Position numbers and translations under genes: made by a program. Source: Thalassolituus marinus (GTDB taxonomy: Bacteria; Pseudomonadota; Gammaproteobacteria; Pseudomonadales; Oceanobacteraceae). Taken from it: a stretch of DNA of 49,877 nucleotides. Numbering within the stretch: position 1 is the first letter of the stretch; each line of letters starts with the position of its first letter. The notes under the pieces are model-generated. The model searched no databases and was not told where the DNA came from. It saw only the letters and a list, made by a program, of their open reading frames with translations. The stretch spans positions 143,527 through 193,403 of the forward strand of contig NZ_JAEDAH010000088.1 in assembly GCF_020320395.1 (NCBI RefSeq), given 5' to 3'. This document shows, piece after piece, positions 34,781-44,958 of the stretch.

Positions 34781-35523
34781 AAAATCCAAAACGTGTACTG
34801 TTGGGTGTGAACATTGACCATGTGGCGACCTTGCGTCAGGCCCGTGGTACTACGTATCCCGATCCGGTTCAGGCGGCATTTATCGCTGAAGAAGCCGGCG
34901 CCGATGGCATTACTATTCATCCGCGTGAAGATCGTCGTCACATCCAGACCCGTGATGTTTACGTGCTGGCAGAAACTCTGGCCACACGCATGAATCTGGA
35001 AATGGCGGTCACTGATGCCATGCTCGAGCTGGCGGAAGAAGTCATGCCGCCGGCCACTTGTCTGGTACCGGAAAAACGCGAAGAGTTGACCACTGAAGGC
35101 GGTCTGGATGTCTGTGGTCAGGAAGAGCATATCCGTCGTGCGGTGGAGCGCCTGCAGGCGATCGGCTCGGAAGTTTCTTTGTTTATCGACCCCGATGAAG
35201 CACAGATTGACGCCACGGTGCGTGTCGGCGCCCCGGTGATTGAATTGCACACCGGTCGTTATGCGGATGCCGAAAGTGAAGCGGAACAGCAGGCCGAACT
35301 GGAGCGTATTCGTCATGCTGCCAGTTATGCCCACGACAAAGGCCTGATCGTTAATGCGGGCCATGGTCTTAATTACCACAATGTTGAAGCCATCGCGGCC
35401 ATTCCGTACATGAATGAGCTTAACATTGGCCACGCTATTGTCGCGCGTGCGGTATTTGTCGGCCTGAAAGACGCCGTGCGTGAGATGCGTGATTTACTGG
35501 AAGCCGCTACTTTTCGCCCATGA
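34777..35523 (+). CDS. pdxJ: Pyridoxine 5'-phosphate synthase
   Basis: A 248-residue TIM-barrel enzyme condensing deoxyxylulose phosphate with the product of PdxA to make pyridoxine 5'-phosphate. [16 protein letters not shown] (about 9), [11 protein letters not shown] (about 47) and ELHTGRYA (about 155) are family motifs. GTG start overlaps the recO stop, with a strong AAGGAG 7 bases upstream. Confidence 0.96.
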   Translation: MKNPKRVLLGVNIDHVATLRQARGTTYPDPVQAAFIAEEAGADGITIHPREDRRHIQTRDVYVLAETLATRMNLEMAVTDAMLELAEEVMPPATCLVPEKREELTTEGGLDVCGQEEHIRRAVERLQAIGSEVSLFIDPDEAQIDATVRVGAPVIELHTGRYADAESEAEQQAELERIRHAASYAHDKGLIVNAGHGLNYHNVEAIAAIPYMNELNIGHAIVARAVFVGLKDAVREMRDLLEAATFRP

Positions 35524-35924
35524 ATGAGCAACCGGAATTTCCGCTGGAGCAGGTGGTCGGAATCGGTACCGACCTGCTGGATTCACAGCGCATCGTAGCC
35601 GCGCTGGCGCGTCACGGTGAACGCTTTGTTAAGCGCATTCTGACTGAGCGGGAACAGCAGATTTATCATCAGCGCGCTGACAGCCTGAATTTTCTCGCCA
35701 AACGTTACGCCGCCAAAGAGGCGCTGGCGAAAGCCTTGGGCACCGGTATTGCGAAAGGCGTGGGCTTTCAGCAACTGGAAGTGCTTGCTGATGACGCGGG
35801 AGCTCCGCTGGTGACTCTGTATGGTGCTGCGGCTGAGCGTCTGCAGGCGCTGGGTGGGCAAAAGGCCTTCGTCAGTTTGTCCGACGAAGGCGATCTGATT
35901 CAGGCGTTTTCTGTGCTTTGCTGA
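35520..35924 (+). CDS. acpS: Holo-[acyl-carrier-protein] synthase
   Basis: A 134-residue phosphopantetheinyl transferase. [13 protein letters not shown] (Asp metal ligand, about 19) and [19 protein letters not shown] (Glu metal ligand, about 66) are the AcpS signature. It activates ACP for fatty-acid synthesis. ATG overlaps the pdxJ stop. Its last 25 bases overlap the convergent gacS/barA gene. Confidence 0.95.
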   Translation: MNEQPEFPLEQVVGIGTDLLDSQRIVAALARHGERFVKRILTEREQQIYHQRADSLNFLAKRYAAKEALAKALGTGIAKGVGFQQLEVLADDAGAPLVTLYGAAAERLQALGGQKAFVSLSDEGDLIQAFSVLC

Positions 35925-38743
35925 GCTGGATCGTTCAGCGCTGCTGCCAGAATCTGACGCCAGTTGTTAGTGTGTGCCCAGTTTTGCAGAGTGGCGGCAT
36001 CTTCGGTCAGCTGCCGCATCAGCGCCGGATAGTCACCGCTATTGCCTGATTTGAGGCTGGTTTCAAAGCGTTCCAGTGTACTGCGCAGGCAGGGCACACC
36101 GCAGTAGCGGGTAGCGCCATGTATGCGATGCACTTTCTCCAGCAGCAGGTCGAGGTTCTCCTCTTCCCAGGCCTCCATCGCCACTTCCATATCTTTGCTC
36201 ATAGAGTCGAGCAACATAGTGAACATATCTTCGGCGAGATCCAGTTTACGACTGGCGCAGCGCAGTGCTGTGTGAGCGTCAAAGACCTGATCGCAACGGC
36301 TGTCACGTTCAGGACTGACGGCTAACGGCTGGGTTTCTGCTTCTTCAGCCAGCGCACAGTGGAAGCCGGTCCAGCGTTCAACGCAGGCTGATAACTGCTC
36401 CTGGCTGATTGGCTTGGTCTGGTAGTCGTTCATGCCTGCCTTCAGCAGTGCTTCTTTTTCGTCAGCCATCGCGTGGGCGGTCAGAGCCACAATCGGCAGA
36501 GAGCTGCGTCCTGGCAGTAAACGAATTTCCTGTGTGGCTTCCAGGCCGTTCATGCCCGGCATCTGGATATCCATGAACACCATATCAACCTGGGTTTCGG
36601 CCACCATGTCGATGGCTTCGCGGCCGCTGTTTGCCGACAGGGTTTTAACTCCCAGCTCGGTGAGCAGGGTAACCACCAGTTTCAGGTTGGCGTCATTGTC
36701 ATCGACTGCCAGTACCACTGGCGCTTCCTGAGGTGCCAGCTGGCCACCCTGAGCAAGGTTTTGCTGATTGTGATCGCTGAGCTCATCACCACGTAAAATA
36801 TGCGCCAGCGCCTGATGCAGTTTGCGGTGGCTGAACGGCTGGCTCAGGCTGATGCGAGCGCCATAGGATTTGAGCAGGTCCAGGTCTTCATGGCGCACAC
36901 TGTCGACCATGGCCAGTACATCGACCTGCATAGCATCAAGACGGCTCAGCAGCGACATGGTTGCCGTGTCACGCAGCTGGGCACGAGATACCGACAGCAC
37001 TACACAGCCGGACGTTGCACCGCTGCTGATGAGATCCAGCAGCTGGTTGCGTGTTTCAAACTCCTGGTGATTAACCTGCCACTGGGTCAGCAGGGCAGCG
37101 ATATTCATGCGATTGAGCAACGACGGCTCAAGCAGCAGCACATTGCCGGTTTCAAGTGGGGCAAGCGCATTCACTGGTTCGCTGAGGCCGGTCTGAATGT
37201 GGAACGAGAAGGTCGAACCGCGACCTTGCTGACTACTGACGCGGATGTCGCCGTGCATGGCCTCAACCAGAGCACGGGAAATAATCAGACCCAGTCCGGT
37301 ACCACCGAACTGGCGGGTGGTGCTGGCGTCGGCCTGAGTAAAGGCGGTGAAGATCTTACTGATCTGCTCATCGCTCATACCGATGCCGGTATCCTGAATG
37401 TCGAAGTTGATACTGGCGCGTTTGTCGTCACTGCTGATCAGCGACACACGCAGGGTTACGCCACCGCGTTCAGTGAATTTAATGGCATTGTTGATCAGGT
37501 TGGTCAGAATCTGTTTCAGGCGCAGTGGATCACCCTGAATGTGGACCGGCACTTCGGAGTAAATCAGATGAGACAGCTCCAGTCCCTTGGCGTAGGCCAC
37601 CGGTGCAAGCATCGTCAGCACTTCGTCGATAACATCGCGCAGGTTAAAGGCGGTGCGTTCAATGATGAGTTTGCCAGCATCAATTTTCGACAGATCGAGA
37701 ATATCGTCGATGATTTTAAGCAGGTCGGAGGACGAGCGACGAATAGTCTGCAGGTAGTCGGTCTGGCGGTCATCGACGTGGGTGCGTGCCAGCAGGTCAC
37801 TGAAGCCGATAATGCCATTCAGAGGCGTACGAATTTCATGGCTGACGTTGGCGAGGAACTCAGATTTCATACGGCTGGCTTCCAGTGCCTGCTTACGGCC
37901 GATGTTCAGCTCGCGGTTACGTACTTCCAGTTCATCCAGCGTTTCCTGCAAGTCGCGGGTGGTCTGTTCAATATTCTGTTGCTGCTCACTGTTGGCCCGC
38001 TGCAGTGCGCTGGCCATCGCATTAATACCGGACGACAGCTGCTGAAATTCCGTTGCGCCGGAAATGTGCAGGCGCGTATCCAGCTGGCCGTCTTCAAGAT
38101 TGCGGATGGCGCCAACAATATTCGACAGCGGCTCGGAGATCTGGCGGCTTACACGCAGGGCAATCAGGGTACAGATCAGCAGGGTCAGCAGGATTACCGT
38201 CGATGACGTTGCAATGTGCTGGTAGCGGGCGAGCTGAGTATTGGCCGTCGATAGTTCCAGTTCGGCCCAGCCCAGCAGGCGGATTTCCTGTGCTTCGAGA
38301 GCGTAAAACTGATCCGACAGCTGATCCGGAATTACCAGATTCTGGGCGAATACCGGCGCGCGCACCCGCACGGAGCCTTCGGTGTTCAGCAGTTGCAGCT
38401 GGTTATCGGTCAGTTCGGCTGAGCCAATACGTTCAGTGAGCATTTTCGGCCCGGAGTGAGCCAGAATCTCGACGTCCTGGTTGTAGATACTGACGGAGCG
38501 GACGTCGCGTTCTTCCAGCATATTGTTGGCGATGTTCTGCAGGATGCCACTGTTGCCGGTCATGATGCCGTACTCACAGGTTGGCGCCAGTTGTTTGGCC
38601 ATAGCCAGAGCACGCTGGTCCAGCAGGTCATCGAGATTGCCGGAATGCTGCGTCATAAAAAAGCTGCCGAGAATCAGCGAAATAATAATGCCTGGCAATA
38701 AGGCCAGAAACAGAATACGGCTCTGAATGGTCCAGCTTTTCAT
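35900..38743 (-). CDS. gacS: Hybrid sensor histidine kinase GacS/BarA
   Basis: A 947-residue unorthodox kinase. Two membrane segments (about 10-32 and 175-200) flank a periplasmic sensor region. Next come HAMP, HisKA with phospho-His in NVSHEIRTPLNG (about 300), HATPase with DTGIGM and GGTGLGL (about 455-500), a receiver with DIQMPGMNG (phospho-Asp about 735) and a C-terminal HPt domain with HRIHGATRYCG (about 875). This His-Asp-His layout is GacS/BarA, which phosphorylates GacA/UvrY to drive Rsm sRNAs. ATG 38743 (MKSWTIQ) is chosen over an upstream non-ATG extension. Position beside cysM-rlmD-relA matches Pseudomonas gacS. Confidence 0.93.
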   Translation of the reverse strand: MKSWTIQSRILFLALLPGIIISLILGSFFMTQHSGNLDDLLDQRALAMAKQLAPTCEYGIMTGNSGILQNIANNMLEERDVRSVSIYNQDVEILAHSGPKMLTERIGSAELTDNQLQLLNTEGSVRVRAPVFAQNLVIPDQLSDQFYALEAQEIRLLGWAELELSTANTQLARYQHIATSSTVILLTLLICTLIALRVSRQISEPLSNIVGAIRNLEDGQLDTRLHISGATEFQQLSSGINAMASALQRANSEQQQNIEQTTRDLQETLDELEVRNRELNIGRKQALEASRMKSEFLANVSHEIRTPLNGIIGFSDLLARTHVDDRQTDYLQTIRRSSSDLLKIIDDILDLSKIDAGKLIIERTAFNLRDVIDEVLTMLAPVAYAKGLELSHLIYSEVPVHIQGDPLRLKQILTNLINNAIKFTERGGVTLRVSLISSDDKRASINFDIQDTGIGMSDEQISKIFTAFTQADASTTRQFGGTGLGLIISRALVEAMHGDIRVSSQQGRGSTFSFHIQTGLSEPVNALAPLETGNVLLLEPSLLNRMNIAALLTQWQVNHQEFETRNQLLDLISSGATSGCVVLSVSRAQLRDTATMSLLSRLDAMQVDVLAMVDSVRHEDLDLLKSYGARISLSQPFSHRKLHQALAHILRGDELSDHNQQNLAQGGQLAPQEAPVVLAVDDNDANLKLVVTLLTELGVKTLSANSGREAIDMVAETQVDMVFMDIQMPGMNGLEATQEIRLLPGRSSLPIVALTAHAMADEKEALLKAGMNDYQTKPISQEQLSACVERWTGFHCALAEEAETQPLAVSPERDSRCDQVFDAHTALRCASRKLDLAEDMFTMLLDSMSKDMEVAMEAWEEENLDLLLEKVHRIHGATRYCGVPCLRSTLERFETSLKSGNSGDYPALMRQLTEDAATLQNWAHTNNWRQILAAALNDPAQQSTENA

Positions 38744-38929
38744 AGTGACCCGGTAACGATGGAGTAAAGGGCCAGAATAAAGGTCTGCCCGGCGGGGCGC
38801 AATGGACACACACGCCGCAGGTGGGCGGCAGAAGATATAACCAAATCACCAATTGATATTACCGCAGCCCGGTAGTCGCAGTTACACTGTGCGCCTTTCA
38901 GTTATAAGCAGTGATAAGTGAGATTCACC

Positions 38930-39835
38930 GTGACCGATATTCGTTACCCTACTATTGCCGATTGCGTTGGCAATACTCCTCTGGTTCGCCTGCAGCGCCT
39001 GCTGCCTGCCGACAGCAGCAATACCGTATTGCTGAAGCTTGAAGGTAACAATCCGGCGGGTTCGGTGAAGGATCGCCCGGCACTGTCGATGATTAATCTG
39101 GCTGAAAGCCGGGGCGATATTCATCCGGGTGATACGCTGATTGAAGCAACCAGCGGTAACACGGGGATTGCGCTGGCCATGGCGGCGGCGATCAAAGGCT
39201 ATCGCATGATTCTGATTATGCCGGACAACGCCACCATGGAACGTCGCTGGGCGATGGAAGCCTACGGAGCACAACTGATTCTGGTGTCCAAAGAAGAAGG
39301 CATGGAAGGCGCGCGCGATCTCGCACTGGCGATGGAAGCGAAGGGCGAAGGCAAGGTGCTTAATCAGTTCGGTAACGGCGATAACCCGGAAGCTCACTAT
39401 TACAGCACAGGTCCGGAGCTGTGGGCCCAGACCCAGGGGCAGATTACCCACTTTGTGAGTTCAATGGGAACAACCGGCACCATTATGGGCACGTCACGTT
39501 ACCTGAAGGAACAGAACCCGGCGATTGAGATTGTTGGTCTGCAGCCCGCAGAGTGCGCTGCTATTCCGGGGATTCGTCGCTGGCCGGAGGCGTACTTGCC
39601 GACCATCTTCGAACGTGATCGCGTCGATCAGATACTGGATATCAGTCAGGAGGAGGCAGAACACACCATGCGCGAGTTGGCGCGTCGTGAAGGTATCTTC
39701 TGCGGTGTATCATCTGGTGGTGCTGTTGCAGGGGCGCTGCGTATCGCCGAGCAGGTCACGAACGCCACGATTGTCGCGATTATCTGTGATCGCGGTGACC
39801 GCTACCTGTCATCCGGGGTCTTTGCCCCGCGTTAA
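38930..39835 (+). CDS. cysM: Cysteine synthase B
   Basis: A 301-residue PLP enzyme making cysteine from O-acetylserine. The PLP Lys is in NPAGSVKDR (about 45), the phosphate-binding and substrate loops are EATSGNTG (about 72) and GTTGTIMG (about 178), and GVSSGGAV is at about 257. GTG 38930 gives the family N-terminus TDIRYPTIADCVGNTPLVRL; the in-frame GTG at 38918 would add four residues. Divergent from gacS. Confidence 0.94.
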   Translation: MTDIRYPTIADCVGNTPLVRLQRLLPADSSNTVLLKLEGNNPAGSVKDRPALSMINLAESRGDIHPGDTLIEATSGNTGIALAMAAAIKGYRMILIMPDNATMERRWAMEAYGAQLILVSKEEGMEGARDLALAMEAKGEGKVLNQFGNGDNPEAHYYSTGPELWAQTQGQITHFVSSMGTTGTIMGTSRYLKEQNPAIEIVGLQPAECAAIPGIRRWPEAYLPTIFERDRVDQILDISQEEAEHTMRELARREGIFCGVSSGGAVAGALRIAEQVTNATIVAIICDRGDRYLSSGVFAPR

Positions 39836-39911
39836 CGGTTGAAAAAGGCTGGCTGGCCCCCATACTGTGCGCCAGACTCCGTGGCCATCGCCACGACGAT
39901 AAGGATTACAG

Positions 39912-41228
39912 GTGAAACCGGCCAGCTCTTCACAACGACTCACACTTCAGATTGATAACCTCACTTCCGACGGGGAAGGGGTTGCCCGTCGCAACAGGGA
40001 CATCTATTTCGTACCCGGAGCCTTGCCGGGAGAAGAGGTGGAAGTCGTTCTGGACGGGCGTCGCCGCAAAGTCTGGCAGACTCGCCTGCTTAATATTATT
40101 CAAACCTCCGACCAGCGCGTACAACCGCAATGCCCTCATTATCAGCGCTGCGGCGGTTGTGATCTTCAGCATCTGGCGTATGCGGGCCAGGTCAGCTTTA
40201 AGCAGGATCGCGTCGCGCGTGAACTGATGCGTCAGAAGGTTGACGTGCCTGAGTGGGCGGATGCTATTACCGGCCAACCCTGGCACTACCGTCGCAAAGC
40301 CCGCCTGGGTGTGCGCTCAAGCAAGGAGCGTGATGAGGTTTTCGTTGGCTTCCGAGAGGCGGCATCGAAGCACCTGACCAACATTGATCGCTGTCCGGTA
40401 CTGGACGACAACCCGGCACTCGACTGGGCCTGGTGGCGCGAGCTGATTCAGCAGCTGCAGGGGCGGGCGGTAATCACTCAGATTGAACCCTTACTCGCAG
40501 ATAATGCTCTGGCTCTGGTGCTGCGCGTTCTCAAACCGTTATCCGCCGCTGATCAGCAGGTTCTGACTGATGCCCTGCAGGAGCTGGCGTCGGACGTAGA
40601 GTTGCAGTTGTGGCTGAAAACAGACAAAGACCAGCCGCCACATTGCGTCTGGCCGGATAAGCCTCAGCCTCTGCACCACGTCGTCGATGGCATGGAGCTG
40701 CGTATTCAGCCGGATGATTTCGTTCAGGTGAATGGTGCGGTCAACCGGGCCATGGTTGAGCAGGCAATGACATGGCTTGCGCCAGGTGAGAACGAAGTGT
40801 TGTGGGATCTGTTCGCCGGCCACGGCAATTTCAGTATGCCGCTGGCAAAACGCTGTTCAGGTGTTTTTGCGGTGGAAGGCGACGAGACTATGGTGGCCAG
40901 TCTAAGCCAACAGTCTGAGAAGTTGGCCCTTCCTTTGCAGGCAAAATGCGCCGACCTCAGTGGTCAGGGCGGGCTGGCTGATCTGCCACAACCGGATGCC
41001 GTGCTGCTGGACCCACCGCGTGCCGGTGCCGCAGGTGTGATGAACGAGCTCGTCGAACGTAAGGTACCGCGCGTACTTTATGTGTCATGTGATGCCGCGA
41101 CGCTGGCGCGAGACCTGAATGTGCTGGTGGCTGCAGGTTATAAAGTTAAAAAAGCCGGGATCATGGATATGTTCCCGCAGACGCACCATGTTGAAACCAT
41201 GGTGTTGCTGGAAGCGGGTCGTCGCTGA
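39912..41228 (+). CDS. rlmD: 23S rRNA (uracil-1939-C5)-methyltransferase RlmD
   Basis: A 438-residue enzyme. The N-terminal TRAM RNA-binding domain (about 5-65) is followed by Fe-S cluster Cys in QCPHYQRCGGCDLQHL (about 76). The methyltransferase has LWDLFAGHGNFSMPLA (about 297), DPPRAG (about 366) and the catalytic Cys in VSCDAATLARD (about 393). GTG start with AAGGA upstream. Same place next to relA as in Pseudomonas. Confidence 0.94.
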   Translation: MKPASSSQRLTLQIDNLTSDGEGVARRNRDIYFVPGALPGEEVEVVLDGRRRKVWQTRLLNIIQTSDQRVQPQCPHYQRCGGCDLQHLAYAGQVSFKQDRVARELMRQKVDVPEWADAITGQPWHYRRKARLGVRSSKERDEVFVGFREAASKHLTNIDRCPVLDDNPALDWAWWRELIQQLQGRAVITQIEPLLADNALALVLRVLKPLSAADQQVLTDALQELASDVELQLWLKTDKDQPPHCVWPDKPQPLHHVVDGMELRIQPDDFVQVNGAVNRAMVEQAMTWLAPGENEVLWDLFAGHGNFSMPLAKRCSGVFAVEGDETMVASLSQQSEKLALPLQAKCADLSGQGGLADLPQPDAVLLDPPRAGAAGVMNELVERKVPRVLYVSCDAATLARDLNVLVAAGYKVKKAGIMDMFPQTHHVETMVLLEAGRR

Positions 41229-41335
41229 CAGCTGAACAAGGGAATGGATGGCACGTCTGACGTGTCATAAGACAATCATTATATAAGCCCTGAATCCTGC
41301 GTACGGTTTCAGGCGACGACAGAAGGCTAATAGTC

Positions 41336-43585
41336 ATGGTTAAGGTCAGAGAAGACCACCCACTGCTTCATGACGGCTCACTGGATGTAGAGAGCTGGCT
41401 GCAGAACGTTAAGCAGCAATATGACATCAAGGACCCGGAGGTCCTTGGTCGTGCTTTGCATATTGCCAAACAGGTTTCCGATGAAGCAATCGCCAACCGT
41501 ACTTACTGGTCTATCGACAGTATGCAGATGGGTATGGAAATGGCTCAGATTCTTCTCGATCTGCGCCTTGACAGTGCCTCTCTGGTTGCGGCCGTACTCT
41601 ACAGAGCGGTGCGTGAAGGTCGTCTGGCGTTATTGAAAGTTGAGCGTGAGTTTGGTGAAGAAGTCGCCAAACTGATTGAAGGTGTGTTGCGTATGGCGGC
41701 CATCAGCGCGATTCAGAAAACCAGCGATAAAATCGTGCTGGGTCAGCGTGAAGCTCAGGTGGAAAACCTGCGCAAAATGCTGGTTGCCATGATTGATGAC
41801 GTCCGTGTCGCCCTGATCAAGCTGGCCGAACGAACCACCGCCATTCGTGCGGTAAAAGATGGCCCGGAAGACAAGCGTCGTCGTGTGGCGGAAGAAGTCT
41901 TTAACGTTTATGCGCCACTGGCTCACCGTCTGGGTATTGGTCATCTGAAGTGGGAGCTGGAAGATCTGGCCTTCCGTTATCTGCAGCCGGATTCCTACAA
42001 GAAAATTGCTAAGCTGCTGGATGAAAAACGTCTGGCACGGCAGGACTACATTAATGAAGTGGTGCAACGCCTGCGTGAAGAAATTCACGGCGTTGGTATC
42101 AAATGTGATGTGTATGGCCGGGCCAAACATATCTACAGTATCTGGCGTAAAATGAATCGTAAAAATCTGGATTTTTCTCAGATTTACGATATTCGCGCAG
42201 TGCGTATTCTGGTGCCGGAAGTACGCGATTGTTACGCCGTGCTTGGTATTGTTCACAGCCAGTGGCGACATATTCCCAACGAATTTGATGACTACATCGC
42301 CAACCCGAAAGAAAACGGCTATCGCTCTCTGCATACCGCGGTAATCGGGCCGGAAGGGAAAGTGCTTGAGGTACAGATTCGTACAGACTCTATGCACGAA
42401 GATGCCGAGCTTGGTGTCTGTGCTCACTGGTTATACAAAGGCACTGACCTCAATGCCAAGGATCAGGGCTACGAACAGAAAATCGCCTGGCTGCGTCAGG
42501 TACTGGAATGGCACGAAGAACTGGACGACCTGCCGGAACTGGCGGGTGAATTACGTGCAGATATTAATCCGGATCGGATTTACGTGTTCACTCCGGAAGG
42601 TCACGTGGTGGATCTGCCGCCGAAGGCAACCCCGGTTGATTTCGCTTACCGCGTGCACACCGAAGTCGGCAATAAATGTCGTGGGGCTAAAGTAAATGGC
42701 CGCATCGTACCGCTGACGTATCTGCTTAAAAACGGTGAGCAGGTTGAAATTCTCACCAGCGCCAATGCCCACCCAAGCCGCGACTGGTTGTATCCGGATG
42801 CGGGTTATATTCACACCACGCGGGCGCGGGCTAAAGTTGCGCACTGGTTTAAATTACAGGCACGCGATCAGAATATCGACGAAGGCCGGCAGATGGTGCT
42901 GCGCGAGCTGGACCGTCTTGATCTGGCCAACGAACCGCTGGTGGATGTCGCGCAGGACATGAACATGAAGTCCGTTGACGACATGTACGCTGCTGTTGGC
43001 GCCGGAGACCTGCGGGTCGGTCAGATTGTACATGCGGTACTGAAGCGAGTGGATTCTGGTACCCCGCAGCAGGAGCTGCCGCTGGCACGCCGCTCTGAGC
43101 CCGCGACGCGTAATACTGAATCTGACGGCATTTATATTGAAGGCGTCGGCAATCTGCTGACCCATCTGGCGCAATGCTGTCAGCCGGTGCCGGGTGACGA
43201 TATCAAAGGCTACATCACCATCGGGCGTGGCGTGACCGTGCATCGCAGTGACTGCGACAATTTGCTGCATATGGAAGCGACCGAACCACAGCGGGTGTTG
43301 CAGGTAAGCTGGGGTAACCGTCCGCACCACACTTACCCTGTGGACATGCTGATTCAGGCGTACGACCGGACTGGTTTGCTACGTGATGTGTCGGCTGTGC
43401 TGGCGAATGAACGGGTTAACGTTATCGCCGTGAACACGCTGTCGAATCAGGGTGAGAACACGGCCAACATGCAGATAACCATCGAGGTTGAGAGCCTTGA
43501 GCGCTTTGGTCGTCTGATGAATAAAATTGCACAGCTGCCGAACGTGGTATCTGCCAAACGCGTGCGCAATGGAGCGCGTCTGTGA
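41336..43585 (+). CDS. relA: (p)ppGpp synthetase RelA
   Basis: A 749-residue ribosome-associated alarmone synthetase. The N-terminal HD hydrolase domain is degenerate: where active enzymes have HDxxED it reads YRAVREGR (about 89). The synthetase domain has YGRAKHIYSIWRKM and FDDYIANPKENGYRSLHT (about 260-340). TGS (RIYVFTPEGHVVDLPP), a conserved Cys region and a C-terminal ACT domain follow. The lost HD site marks it as RelA rather than SpoT. mazG follows at once. Confidence 0.96.
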   Translation: MVKVREDHPLLHDGSLDVESWLQNVKQQYDIKDPEVLGRALHIAKQVSDEAIANRTYWSIDSMQMGMEMAQILLDLRLDSASLVAAVLYRAVREGRLALLKVEREFGEEVAKLIEGVLRMAAISAIQKTSDKIVLGQREAQVENLRKMLVAMIDDVRVALIKLAERTTAIRAVKDGPEDKRRRVAEEVFNVYAPLAHRLGIGHLKWELEDLAFRYLQPDSYKKIAKLLDEKRLARQDYINEVVQRLREEIHGVGIKCDVYGRAKHIYSIWRKMNRKNLDFSQIYDIRAVRILVPEVRDCYAVLGIVHSQWRHIPNEFDDYIANPKENGYRSLHTAVIGPEGKVLEVQIRTDSMHEDAELGVCAHWLYKGTDLNAKDQGYEQKIAWLRQVLEWHEELDDLPELAGELRADINPDRIYVFTPEGHVVDLPPKATPVDFAYRVHTEVGNKCRGAKVNGRIVPLTYLLKNGEQVEILTSANAHPSRDWLYPDAGYIHTTRARAKVAHWFKLQARDQNIDEGRQMVLRELDRLDLANEPLVDVAQDMNMKSVDDMYAAVGAGDLRVGQIVHAVLKRVDSGTPQQELPLARRSEPATRNTESDGIYIEGVGNLLTHLAQCCQPVPGDDIKGYITIGRGVTVHRSDCDNLLHMEATEPQRVLQVSWGNRPHHTYPVDMLIQAYDRTGLLRDVSAVLANERVNVIAVNTLSNQGENTANMQITIEVESLERFGRLMNKIAQLPNVVSAKRVRNGARL

Positions 43586-44403
43586 TGTATCAGCTCGACG
43601 ATCTGCTGTATCTGATGCGCCGTCTGCGTGATCCGCAGACCGGCTGTCCGTGGGATCTGAAGCAGGATTTCGCCACTATCGTTCCGCATACGCTGGAAGA
43701 GGCTTATGAAGTGGCTGATGCCATTGAACGCCAGGACTGGTCGCATGTGGAAGAAGAGCTGGGCGATCTTTTGTTTCAGGTGATCTTCTATGGCCAGATT
43801 GCTGATGAACGTAAGCTGTTTAACTTAGGGTCAATAATCCACCGCCTGGTGGAAAAGCTGATTCGCCGTCATCCTCATGTTTTTCCACTGGGAACCCTGC
43901 ACAGTGAGCGCGACCCGGCGGTCAGTCCGCAAGAGGCAGAGATTAATGCCAACTGGGATGCGATCAAGCAGCAGGAAAAAGCCCTTAAGCCACAGATAGC
44001 GGAAAGTATGCTGGACGATGTTCCGGTGGCAATGCCGGCGCTGACACGTTCGGTGAAAATTCAGAAGAAAGTCAGCAAGGTGGGCTTTGACTGGCCTGAT
44101 ATCGCAGGCGTTGTGGATAAAATCCGCGAAGAACTGGCCGAAGTGGAGGACGAGCTGGAGCAAAGGGATGAGTCCCGGCTGCAGCATGAAATCGGTGACC
44201 TTTTATTTGCTGTGACCAATCTGGCACGGCACGTGAAAATTGACCCAGAAACTGCTTTACGCTCAGCCAATGATCGTTTCAGTCGGCGCTTTGCCGACGT
44301 TGAAAAGCGCATAGCCGAACAGGGTGGCTGGCAAACCGCCACCCAGGACAGCATGGAAAGTGCCTGGCAGTACGCCAAGCAACAGGAAGCTAAGGCAGAC
44401 TGA
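43585..44403 (+). CDS. mazG: Nucleoside triphosphate pyrophosphohydrolase MazG
   Basis: A 272-residue protein with two MazG repeats. GCPWDLKQDF (about 18) and EEAYEVADAI...EEELGDLLFQVIF mark the first, and EELAEVEDELE...EIGDLLFAVTNLARH the second. It hydrolyses NTPs to NMPs and modulates ppGpp-linked stress. Its start overlaps the relA stop (TGATG); a GTG one codon upstream is also possible, with GGAG serving either. Confidence 0.93.
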   Translation: MYQLDDLLYLMRRLRDPQTGCPWDLKQDFATIVPHTLEEAYEVADAIERQDWSHVEEELGDLLFQVIFYGQIADERKLFNLGSIIHRLVEKLIRRHPHVFPLGTLHSERDPAVSPQEAEINANWDAIKQQEKALKPQIAESMLDDVPVAMPALTRSVKIQKKVSKVGFDWPDIAGVVDKIREELAEVEDELEQRDESRLQHEIGDLLFAVTNLARHVKIDPETALRSANDRFSRRFADVEKRIAEQGGWQTATQDSMESAWQYAKQQEAKAD

Positions 44404-44409
44404 GCCCTG

Positions 44410-44742
44410 TTAATGTGCGTCTTTCTGCAGGCGTACCATATGCTTTCGGGTCAGCTCCAGAAATTGTGGCGTTGGCCCGACATCTTCATACACCGGGAAG
44501 CCTTCTTCATCGCGTTCAATGACTTTGTCTCCGGCGACGTATGGGAATCCGCTGGTCAGATCAGACAGAGCAGCGCTGATCAGGTCTCTCAACAGTCTTT
44601 CTTTCGTACATCCTGGAAACATTTCTGCCAGTGCTTCCAGTCGTGCAGCATCGCGTACATTTAATGGCAGCGCATACTGAGTTTCGGTCAGCGGCTCGCC
44701 AAATTCCTTTTCCCAATGGGTTAATAATTCTGAAGCTTTCAT
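44410..44742 (-). CDS. Conserved small protein with ribbon-helix-helix-like core
   Basis: A 110-residue protein. YALPLNVRDAARLEALAEMFPG followed by TKERLLRDLISAALSDL reads like a strand and two helices of a ribbon-helix-helix fold. The C-terminal part is acidic (VIERDEEGFPVYEDVGPTP). Pseudomonas relatives are sometimes labelled as a pilus tip component, which the sequence does not support. It converges with mazG with 6 bp between stops. Confidence 0.7.
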   Translation of the reverse strand: MKASELLTHWEKEFGEPLTETQYALPLNVRDAARLEALAEMFPGCTKERLLRDLISAALSDLTSGFPYVAGDKVIERDEEGFPVYEDVGPTPQFLELTRKHMVRLQKDAH

Positions 44743-44958
44743 GCGGTTAATTCCTTTGCTGAGTTCCTTCAGCTTAGAACGTTCGTGGGGAGAAAGGTTG
44801 CTTCGTCAACAAAGTGTTACCGAAATCCTGACATTTGATGCAATTTGTGGCCTGTACGACTATCGTGGAAAGGGTGTGGCATCGGTTGCTGTTTCAGTGC
44901 CATATTGCTACTCATGGAATTTCCGCACACTCATAGAATCATGGGCAGAGGAGCAGTT

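Noticed and set aside
36800-38206. A 468-codon plus-strand frame inside gacS
   Set aside because: It lies wholly opposite the complete multi-domain kinase and shows no coherent domain.
44845-44958. N-terminal extension of PEP carboxylase
   Set aside because: The extra residues do not match the family, and GAGGAG directly precedes ATG 44959, giving the normal length.
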